DNA of 64,000 nt from Nemopilema nomurai. Its lineage: Eukaryota; Cnidaria; Scyphozoa; Rhizostomeae; Rhizostomatidae. Made by a program: the position numbers and the translations under genes. Position 1 is the first letter of the stretch. Each line of letters begins with the position of its first letter. Shown in pieces: positions 54,601 to 64,000 of the stretch. Location: contig ML133373.1 in the NCBI GenBank assembly GCA_003864495.1, positions 620,001-684,000 of the forward strand, given 5' to 3'. Below the pieces are notes generated by a model that was not told the DNA's origin, did no database searches, and worked only from the letters and a program-made list of their open reading frames with translations.

Positions 54601-57600
54601 ACATAGTTCTTATCTTTTGCCTTCATCTCCTCATTTCAGCCATCTGTTCTTATTACGCAAGCTATGAAACACCCAATTAGAAACAAAACTCATCGGAAAT
54701 TTAATTGAACGAGGTTCGCAAAAGCCCACTTGCCAATCGCGTCTGTTCTGCGTATCTTTTCTAAGCAACTCATCTGCGCATCTTTTCTACACAGCAGATC
54801 TGCGCATCTTTTCTACGCATCAGTTCTGCGAATCTTATCCGCACATCATATCCAGTTGTTTTGTGCTGCATCTGTCTGTCTTTCTATCAATTCCCTTATG
54901 TTATCATGCAAGTAACACCACGTGTCAAATTTAGGGTATTGTTTGTACAAAATCGACATTTAATAATCTGGTACCATTGACGATAGTAGCCACTTTCTCT
55001 CATAAAAGGTAAGTCGGTCAATGGTTACTTATTTTAAAAGGGACGCAAATGGCCTAAGTCAAAGTCATGCTGCACTTGATACAGTGATTATTTAATTTCA
55101 GGCTGGGAACTGGCTTGCGTAATAGCCGTGCAAAGTGGCCAACTATATACACATATTGGGCTCAGTTCAGTTCAACAAAGTACAGGGCTTGTTGCTATTT
55201 AGCATAAAGAGACAAAGGATTGGCTTTGCGTCACCGTCTCGTGTCCTCAATGCGAGCTTGCGTTATTGGTTTTCTTAATTGCCGCTGCACAGGCACGCGT
55301 CTCTACATCTCTTTCCTTCGGTATTATTCATTGCCTTGACTTCATGCTGCTGTTTATTTTGTTGTATGGATATTGCGCGGCGTGTTCCTAGTAACTCCAC
55401 ATTCATCCTATGACCCTTCACCTATGTCCTTCACTTCCTGAAGCCCTTGCACTGCCAAGTTCATCGCGCCAGATTGAGGCTGATTACAATCGAGGCACGA
55501 AGAAGTACGCAGCGTAGTCTTGAGGTACGCAGTCATTCAAGCGTTGTTTTGAGGAGCCTGACTGCATAAAATCGCGTTCCTAATCAGCATACTGCGTTCA
55601 TTCAGGTTCACAGGACTGTAAGCCGGCTCAAGCATCTTATTGTATTGACGGTGCATGTGTAGCCATCGTGAAGATTTCAATTAGGCCGGACAAAGCTGAA
55701 ATCCGCGATCACAAGGTTCTTTGTGCATTAACTGTTTATAAAATTGAACTCATCCGCTCTTGAAGTATTCATCATTGATTTTCCTGTTTCGCTGAGCGCT
55801 TTAGATGCGATTGGCCGGGCTTTGTTGTCATGACAACATGCAACCCATGCATTGCCAATGGCTGCTGTGGCGTGATAAGCAATCCACATCGAGGTTATTA
55901 AAACATGATCCATTGCGAGGCCTGTAATCGTTGCGTTGATTTATTAGCCGTCGCAGTGTACGCAAATCTAGACATTGACCTTTGCACTTGGACATAATCG
56001 CAGCCAAGCATTCTACACGTGCGGGCTTAAGCCTCTCGGGCAGATCACGTTGTATCCCCTTTTTGGCGGTCAAATGCCGTTGTTAGGCAGCAGGGGGACG
56101 GCACGCAAACGCCAATCAGCCAAAACACGACCGGCTATCGCTGACACGAGCGTCTTTGGAAGTTAATCACAGGGTCACAATAAGATTATCTCAGCCCGCT
56201 TGCACATCGATTCAAAGTTTTGGGGCTGCGAAAGTCCCGAATCGCCGACAAATGTTTGAAGCTAAGTGGTAAGCTACCTATCTTTTGCGTGAAGGAAAGA
56301 AGGAAAGCATCTCGGATTTGAAAGCAAAGGCTTCCAGCGGCCATGATCTGATTAGAAGAGATGACTGCGAATCATCTTGCTGTAAGCCCGCCTTTAGTGT
56401 TTCTAAGCGGGCCTAAATGCAGCCAGAGGCCCATGTTTTGACCTTCCCGCGTTTAACACCGACGACTTGAAGACATAAGCTCGAGTGTATTAAGAGATTT
56501 TCATCGTATAATGTAATGCCCTTTGTGGCGCAATCAGATTTCAATCAGGAAGTATTTTCACAACTAGTGTGGCACGTTTTTTGAACATTAATTGAATGTT
56601 TTTATAATACAACATTACTGGACTGACTAACACTTCGTATTTTGTGCCAGCGGAGTATGGGACGGTAAAAAGAGACCGAGAAAGAGACCTTTTTATAGTT
56701 GCGGCAATTATGGCCCATTTTCATGAGGACGATAAACGATAACATCAGCACCAGAATTTGTCAAAATTTTGAAACAAGAAGAGCCTAGAGTTCATACATA
56801 AATGATTGTTACAATATATTTTGAAGTTCTATTTGATCAAGGACTCTAAAACCCAAATAAATTTCCTGTTACGGATTTCCGGTACTACAGGAGTCAAACT
56901 TTATTTTGTCTGAACCAATTTCTTAAATAGCTTCAAAGCCATTCAAACGCAATTTTGTCTTGTCTGTCAAAATTTTCAGCAATCAAACTATTTAATGGAA
57001 TATTTTCAAGAGGTCTTATGTAGATAGATGATAAGATTTTTCCACTTCGACTTTTGAGGATTTCGATGCTTTTCTGTTTCTGTGTATTCCGATGTCAGAA
57101 GATGACATAATTGTTTTTACACACCACCTAGTAATCATAAATGTTGACTACTTCAAACGCAAGTGATAAAAAGTAATAGATTTTAATGCCAACTGCCATG
57201 TTTGTTGTAATCGGGCGGTATAGCTTCATAGTATATGAACATATGGTTCGAAGCACGTTTTTGTCCATCTGTTTTTAGGCCCGTTCGATTAAGCATGTGT
57301 TTTGGAAACCTGATTCAACAAGCAGTGTATAGCCAGGCTGTTAGTCGTTGTCAATATCAGCCGGGTGTGTGAAAACTGAGGGAATTATTAGTTTCTGCTG
57401 TGAAATTGTTTTCCTCTTCATCAGTGCCCAGTTGTCGATAGAGAGTTTAGCGACGGCTACTTGAACGAGATTTTTGTGCGCCTTCTCATTGCCATAATAT
57501 CGGCTCAGGATTGGTGAGCATCTGGAATGCAAGATGTCAGAACTGTAGTTGTTGCGTGTCATGGACATGAAGTAGTTCGTCTAGCAACTTTTGATTAGAT

Positions 57601-59913
57601 ATTCTCCTTATTGGTGTACCTAGAAGTGTTTGGCTATGGTAACTTGAACTAGATTTGTTTGCGCCTTCTCGTTTCCAAACTATCGGCTTTAAAAAAGGCG
57701 AGAATCTTGAATGCAAGATTTCTCGAAGGTAGTTGTTACGTGTCATGGACCTGAAGTAGTGCATGGGGAAATCTTGAAGCAATTTTAGGGACTCTATGGA
57801 TTGGATAATCTGGAAGTACCTGGCTAATATCAACTTAAATTTGAAGCTGACAACTACAACAGAGACTTTATTGTGATCTTCATTGCAATAGCCCACTCCT
57901 GTCATCACTATTGGCTGGGAGTTATGTCATGGTCGAGGAAAAGTCGATGTATCTAGTGCAGTACCTTGTAATATCAGCTGTCAGGGGGTTGGTTACTCTA
58001 TTTAACGGATTACCGGTTGCGAAGCAGCCTTCGCATTTCCGTTAATCTTTCATGTTCTATTGATCATAATGGATTTTTCTATGTAAAATTTAGATTGACT
58101 AAGTGGTCAGCCCGCCAGCTATCAAACTGTTTTAGGAATGAAAAACTGTTCATTATTGTTGTCATTTGGATGGGAAGACAGATGGCGTTCTGAGTACCTT
58201 TTGTGCTGCCTAACTAGTTTGTTCAGTGCAACTCCGACTTCCTTTTGTCTCTGTCAATTTAACTGCCCTGTTTGTTTATAATAGTTGTACTAAAATCGAA
58301 CTGCTAAGCAGATTGTGTTCAAGAAGCATCTGTGAGACGAATTAAGAATATCTATTAAACTGGCAATAAGTAGTTTTGTAGATGTTCTATTAAGAGCAAC
58401 ATGGCTCCAAGCTTATTAATAATTGCAAACAAATCAAGAGTCCAGAACAATTTCACAACTCATTTGATAAAAAAGCCAGCTTTCATTAAAAGAGTCCGCG
58501 TGCAAATGGGTTTGCAATACAGTTTCTGATTTCAAGTATGTAACAGTGTAGGAAGAATATTTTTACTAGTATCCTATAATATTTTTACAGTTTGTGTATA
58601 TCACAGTAAGGCGTTATAGCAGTTATTGCAACAAAGCTGTTTATGGAAGCGAGATGTCTTGGAGATGAGCATCTTTTGCCAAAAAGCATTCATGATGTTG
58701 TTTGTTCTCGCAAATGGAGAAGCGATTTATTGCTAGCCTCCCTTCCCTTTTTACGTCACTGTCGAGGAAGGAGTGTTTTTAATTAAAAATACTGAAAGTT
58801 TTGCTGGTTGTCTAAAAGCCAATATCTGTAGCTTGTACTCTTCTGTATTGCCCCCTTTTTGCTAGGAATTTGTGTTTAAATTAAATATAAGCAAATTTAA
58901 ATTTAAATTATACTTTTGGTTTTCGTCTTCAATTTATTCCCAAGAATGGTTGTTTTTATACTATAAATTCGATATGCCTTCGCGAACAAATGCTCCCTGG
59001 GGTTCCCTCCCTAGTTTAAAGAAATAACCTTCAACCCCACCCTCACATACAAGACCCCACCCTCATGTTCAACCCATTTGGCTATAACTGGTAGTTTGAT
59101 GGAAAGGTTGACAGATGTTGCGAGTCTCTTTGTTGAAGTATGATGGCCTAAGAGAGCTTTGTTTGCAACTTTTTTGTTGATCAGGGATCAGCCTCGTATC
59201 TACTTAATCCTGAAAAGAGACTGACCAAAGTGTCTTGAGTCATAATCAGATTACATTTAAGCATTTGGAATGAATTCACTTTTTACACAAAAAGATGTGT
59301 CTTATCGTCCATTGTCCATACCACTCGGGGGTTTATAATTCCACATCTGTTTAATGGTTTAGCCTTGGGTTGAAGTTGGGGGTCTACTTCGCCCGCTTCT
59401 CGCTGAAAAACACCACTCAACTTGTTTATGTATGTATATCCCACTGCTGGTTATAATGTATAATTCAGGCGGTGATTCCAAGGAAACGGCCAGGCAACAC
59501 TATCGGGGAGTTTCGCCATTTGCCAGACCGCCTGCCCCCCGCCGCAACCCAGGCCATTTTAAACCGTTTGGTCAAACCAGCCAGCATGCGTTTCGAATCC
59601 TTTCTGTCTCGCGCGCGACGAAACGGGTTCAGCGTGACCCCCGTGCAAAGCCGATCCTTTGTTATCAGTTGTTCATTAGAATATGCAAATCGTATTTGCC
59701 TGAGTCGTGTGTGAACATTGTGGACACACAGAGCACCTTGTTCACTGCTTTGCCGGCCTTAATTAATTCGCGCCATTTTCCTCTCCGTTTTAGATATATC
59801 GAGATATTCAAAAGCTCGAAGAGCGAAATAAAATATGTTGTCGGACCCAAGATCAAGCCGTTGATGTCGATTAGACCACATCCGTACGATCGACCTGGTG
59901 CCGTTGGTAGCAG
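51683..59913 (+). CDS. HNRNPH: hnRNP H/F-like RNA-binding protein, 3'-partial (two quasi-RRMs)
   Basis: Proteins of this family bind G-tracts in pre-mRNA through quasi-RRMs and control splicing and polyadenylation in the nucleus. Exons 51683-51803, 52130-52235, 52771-52955, 54208-54346 and 59794-59913 join in frame to 223 codons. qRRM1 spans about residues 20-97 ([36 protein letters not shown]). qRRM2 spans about 117-193 ([38 protein letters not shown]). HPYDRPGAV follows, as in hnRNP H/F, so a Gly-rich region and a third qRRM should lie downstream; I found none before 64000. ATG 51683 has a good context; an in-frame ATG at 51497 would add an unlikely hydrophobic leader. The last visible exon ends at AG followed by GCAAGT, a likely GC donor. 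Read through instead, it stops after 13 residues. A GRSF1-type relative is possible. Confidence 0.9.
52318..52363 (+). repeat. TA-rich microsatellite
   Basis: ATATATATATAAATATATAT and derivatives. Similar TA runs at 52544-52557 and 52656-52670 surround the SINE. Confidence 0.8.
52424..52545 (-). mobile_element. tRNA-derived SINE
   Basis: Read on the minus strand, TGGCCCACTGGA (52532-52521) fits an RNA polymerase III A box and GGAGTTCGATTCCC (52491-52478) a B box, about 30 bases apart as in a tRNA. A non-tRNA body follows to about 52424. There is no canonical cloverleaf acceptor stem, so it is a SINE head rather than a tRNA gene. It lies antisense in the hnRNP H-like intron 52236-52770. Confidence 0.65.
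54347..59793 (+). other. Large intron of the hnRNP H-like gene with GC-rich patches
   Basis: A 5.4-kb intron. It holds a degenerate repeat of TCTGCGCATCTTTTCTACGC (about 54738-54850), GC-richer patches (about 55200-56200 and 59460-59660) and a diverged duplication near 57450-57770. No exon was recognised, but the 59432-59953 frame is open across the acceptor. Confidence 0.6.
57450..57770 (+). repeat. Diverged tandem duplication (about 190-bp period)
   Basis: Segments near 57450-57580 and 57640-57770 share ACTTGAAC.AGATTT.TTTG, GCGCCTTCTC, GAATGCAAGAT and GTGTCATGGAC in order. Similar minus-strand frames (SMTRNNY...ILHSR) follow from this. Confidence 0.7.
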
Positions 59914-62900
59914 GCAAGTCATTTTCGTATTAGGAATCGGTATATTTCGTTGATTATTCAACCCAGGCTTTGTCAGGTGGATTAGCCGAATAAATCCCGA
60001 GTTGCATATAAATAAAGGTGTAATTTATTTGCAACTGGTAAATTGGCAGACTTTAAACCACGTATAACATGTCGGCTTGAGGTGAGGACCTCCGGTTTGC
60101 AGATTTGTACAAAGCATTCGTTAAGATATCGCACAACTGTTTATAAATACACTGCTGGTATTCGAGTTTGGATCGCGCACAAAGTTTTATGGCAACTGAA
60201 GAGCTATGTCTGATATGCTGGTAAGTTTATCAGTATTTTTTTACCAATTCTTGATTATTACTTGCACTTCTTTTAGTTTCAGCCGGTTACATAAAGCAAC
60301 CAGCCACATGCCATTGTAAACACATCTGTTATTTGTCTCGACTTTTTGACTTTCTGTAACTGAAATATTTTTGAATTATAAATAACAGAGTCAGTTGCTG
60401 TTCCAAACAGTGGTCAAAACAGCTTGGAAGTTTCCTATCTTTTTTATTGTTTATCATTGGCAAATTAATACCTTTTCATAAGCACGCGCTCTTTAGAACT
60501 CGGTCGAAGCTTGATTCCACCGTCGTTGCATTATTCTTGACAGATACCGACCCTTTCTCTTCCCAAATTAGCTAAAATGCCTTTTCTTTAGCTTGGCTTC
60601 TTTTCCTCAAAATCTACCTTTTAACTTGACCATGCGTTAAAGCGGATTTTTCGAACAATCACCAATTTCATCTAGATTGAAAGTTCTTTACGGTCTCTTA
60701 TGAACATGCCTAAAAAGAGTATATTTCTTGTAATTTTGTGTGAATTATTTGCAGCAATTTGCTCGGTGTTATATTCACTGTGTTAATGATGTTCTGAATT
60801 CTTATTATCCTGATAGTTCCAATGCTTAAGCCGTCATGGGCGTTCTATAGTACCGTGTCTAGGCTCTTTCTGTCTTATTTTCTTGTCAATTATGTTTGTT
60901 GACTCACGGTGTAAATAATTCGTTTTGGTCTTTAACACATTTCTAAAGCAAGTCATTATTAACTTTCATGGGTTTTGTCTATGAGTAATCGATGCTCGAT
61001 AGCTTACACCTCTTTCAACAAAAGGGTTTTTCTCGGAAAAGCCCCTCTTGTTTTGTTGAAATGTTTTATGGTCTCGGCAATGGACATTTTATGGTTCAAT
61101 AAGAGATATAGCCGTTTGCCGTTAACTTGAACTATACTTTTCAAACTCCGTCGCAGTTGAAATAACTTAGAAAGGACTTGATTTTGTTTTTAATTTCAAC
61201 TGAGAATAACGCTAAAATTGGGTGCTTGAATCTGTTATTCGAATACAGAAAATAACTTTTATAATTTATTTCAAATTTATAAAGTTCTGAAACCTCTATA
61301 GTTGCGAGTCTTTTCTTTAGTAACATTATTGAACGAATTGACCCTCCCACTATTTACGAAAATATTTGTCGATGGAAAAAGCACTTTTGATATCTTAAGC
61401 ATAAGTGGAAATTATTTCCGAAGATGTCACTTATTATATTTGGAAGTGCCTTTTTAGATTACCACGCCAGTTTTAAGCTTTTCAATCATCTGAAAATGTT
61501 AGAAGTTGAACCATTATTTCACTGATTTATTCAATTGTATTTGTCTGAAATAAGTTTGCCCAAAGTCTTTTGACAAACCTCCTGGAATTGCAAATCGAAA
61601 ACCTTTGCGGGCAAATAAAAATGGAAATGTTTGTATTTCCTGCTTGAAAACGTTGTCTACCGCTCGGTAATTGTGGCGATTGAAGCACTCTATTTACAAT
61701 TTATTATCAACAATTGTTTGCCATTGTATGTTATTTCGATGCTTCTTTCCCACTTTATTCTCGCGCCATGCACATCTGCTTGCTGTATTTTCTTTGCAAA
61801 AACGCCGTTTTATTCCACAGAATAATATCCCTTGTATGCAGAACGCTTTCACTATCGAAACAGCTCCATCAACATCAGCTGTTTTTTACTTGGTCCAAAG
61901 TTCACTCGCATCGTTTTAAAGAAGCACTCTTTAGTTAGAAGGATGCCAAACTTGGTAACTCTTTTCTGGCCACAAATTGTTTGACATTGCTGAAATACAT
62001 TTGCTCATTAGCTTGTTAACTGGAGATGCATTAACAATTAGTAAAAGTATTTTGACGCTAGTCTCCTATTCAAGTGAAGTTGAAAGCTTTCTTTGGAGGT
62101 GAATAGATGGTCTTAAAAGATTGGCGCGTTTTCGAAATACTCGCCAAATCCTCCTTAAGATATACCCTAAATTTATGACCGGAAATTCTTTTTAAAGGTT
62201 CCCCTTGTGACCCGAGCGCCCGTCCAATTACATGATCTAGCACGTATGGGGGTGTATTTCGTTTAGGGTTACCTCAAACATTGATGTTGAAGCTCAGTAT
62301 TCGACAGATCCACGTAAGTAGACTGAACCTCCCTTTGGCTATTAAGAGTTTTAAATCTCTGGAAATCTTTTAAGAATGAATATTCGATTATCCCGATCTC
62401 CTGCTGAACTCACCCTGGCGTTCTTTTATTTAATTGTTGTCAAATCGACTCGAGGTCATGAGAATATTTGTCATCTAGGTGAGTTTTGCTGGTTTGGAAA
62501 ATGTCAATTCTTGATGTTTGACATGTTCTATTCCCTTGTTTGCCTCAGCTTCAAACACAACCTTGTCAATACCAGGATGTGCTCGCATTCAAGGGGGTCG
62601 GTTGTCACGTGTCCGCACACTGGACACCCTTTCTTCCTCTGCTCCAGACCTCCCTTTTTGTCGGTAACTTGCAGGCCTGCGTTCTGTCGACGGCCGCAAA
62701 TGTTTTTCTAATCATCTCAAGTGTGTCTACAAAATTTCCTGCTACTTGATTCAACTCTTGTTTCTTTCATGAAGGCCTGCTTTGGCCCTCCCAAATGTGA
62801 CCTCATTTTCCCACGCCAATGTTTTGAAGCCTTTTCCCACATTCGACAACATGGAACAGCCTTGCCATGTTCGCTGTCGGCAGCCTCGTGTTCAAAATTC

Positions 62901-64000
62901 CTGAAATCAAACAGAGGCGTACAATTGCGTCTTGGTCCTTTTTCTGCCAGTTTGTCAATTCGAGAGACCCGGGTGTTCAGTCAGTTTTGAAAGTTTAGTT
63001 CTACTGACCTAATCGCGTAGATTTGTTAAGTTAAAAGCTGATCCTATTCCTTAACGCACCTGTTGCACTCCTGTCTATCTCATCAACAGACATGAAAACA
63101 TTGCCAAACCACAGTAGGTAGCAAGGCTTGCTTTTCGAATTCTTAACGCGCCAGAATGTTTGCAATTTCCCCCCGGAGTGTGACGCGAGAGGACGCTAGA
63201 ATGAGACGTTGCTGTCTTTTATTAAAGGGTGCGGTGGGCAGTTTGCGTAAGTGCACTTTATGTTGCGGAAAAAGAAGATGATGAATTGTTTTCTTTGTGA
63301 GCGTACGATGTCAGGGACAACAGCCACCATCTGCTTTGATTGAATCGAAGGACGAAGGGGTTTCAACTACTGGGGGGAGGGGGGGCTGGAATGTAGTTCA
63401 GGTCTCGTCCAGTCATTTTAGAAGAGCGTCCGGCCTCGATTCCGGCCTGGGCAGTCTCCATGCGGTGCACAAGCTCTGCCGGCTTGGTGTGGCCTAGTAA
63501 CCACATAAGCTGTATATCACTTGCTGTGCCCGCTGAGGCAATGCTTCTCACTTTGTAAAGCAAATACCTTCAAATGCTTGGTTGTAAATGTTGTTTAGAC
63601 CCCCGTTTAAACAGAGTTAATCGGTATTAAAGAATCGGTATTATCCAGGCAGTAGAAGGGCTGGTGCACCTAGCAAGCCCACTTCCTGGAATCTTAGCTT
63701 AGGACTTAGGGCCTTGAAGTAAATGGGGCAAGACATGTTGGGTTATAGTCATAAGTTAGTTAAATTAATATTATTGTCTTGGAATGTATTGTTTCGATGT
63801 AAGAGGGTGGGGTTAAATGGTTCTGCTAATAATGTGCAAATACTCTGCCAGCTGCGAACCCAGATGAGCGCCACGACTCGCTCGCCTCTCGGTACGCAGT
63901 GGGTTTGAATGAGATGGGGGCAGGGGTGAACAGCAGCATGGGGACAGATCTTGACTTCTAACGGCAGTCCTAACAACTGTACTAGCGAATTCAGTGCTGT
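59914..64000 (+). other. Downstream intron or flank of the hnRNP H-like gene
   Basis: No further exon with a qRRM or Gly-rich sequence was recognised. Notable only are a G-run (63372-63388) and CpG-richer DNA near 62560-62700 and 63420-63540. Confidence 0.4.

Noticed and set aside
57341..57908. Two similar minus-strand frames (SMTRNNY and ILHSR)
   Set aside because: Explained by the diverged tandem duplication in the intron; no start context, splice sites or family match.
59432..59793. Open frame leading into the last visible hnRNP H-like exon
   Set aside because: The family continues directly from IGHR to YIEIFKSS, which the 59793 acceptor supplies. The upstream part shows no similarity.
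1..64000. CRISPR arrays, operons or bacterial genes
   Set aside because: The window has spliced animal genes, and its tandem repeats lack spacers.

Overview
This window is metazoan nuclear DNA. It is AT-rich with GT-AG introns of 0.1 to 5 kb, and it carries animal-specific gene families and many small transposon relics. The gene set (a multi-PLAT LOXHD1-type protein, a CARD caspase, PrimPol, an hnRNP H/F-type RNA-binding protein) together with the style of the BEL/Pao-like retroelement suggests a cnidarian. That assignment is inference; the sequence alone proves only an invertebrate-like animal. All four protein genes lie on the + strand.

Layout. (1) 1-1211: the 5' end of an antisense LTR retrotransposon (gag-like start, primer-binding site, LTR), apparently inside an intron of the next gene. 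(2) 1386-25241: the 3' part of a LOXHD1-like gene. I resolved 33 coding exons that join without a frame break into 1895 residues: 13 complete PLAT domains plus the end of a 14th. Every intron between PLAT modules is phase 1. The introns hold a tRNA-Lys(UUU) gene, two MITE-like elements and several minisatellites. (3) 27937-32178: a five-exon, 437-residue caspase with an N-terminal CARD and a QACQG active site. (4) About 33.83-37.06 kb: a giant imperfect palindrome with arms of about 1.2 kb that are almost identical. It is the most unusual structure in the window. (5) 38132-40892: a two-exon PrimPol gene (687 residues) with all catalytic and zinc-finger residues and a three-times repeated acidic 9-residue motif. 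(6) About 41-50 kb: gene-poor DNA with short tandem duplications. (7) About 50.36 kb to the window end: the 5' part of an hnRNP H/F-like gene with a probable palindromic promoter, a non-coding first exon, two quasi-RRMs, a tRNA-derived SINE in an intron, and a truncated copy of one of its exons upstream of the promoter.

The genes have no obvious joint pathway. LOXHD1-type proteins act at the membranes of mechanosensory hair bundles in vertebrates, caspases in apoptosis, PrimPol in replication repriming, and hnRNP H/F proteins in G-tract-dependent splicing. Limits: the LOXHD1 5' end and the hnRNP H 3' end are outside the window, all exon borders are read by eye from splice consensus and frame, and no database search was possible.
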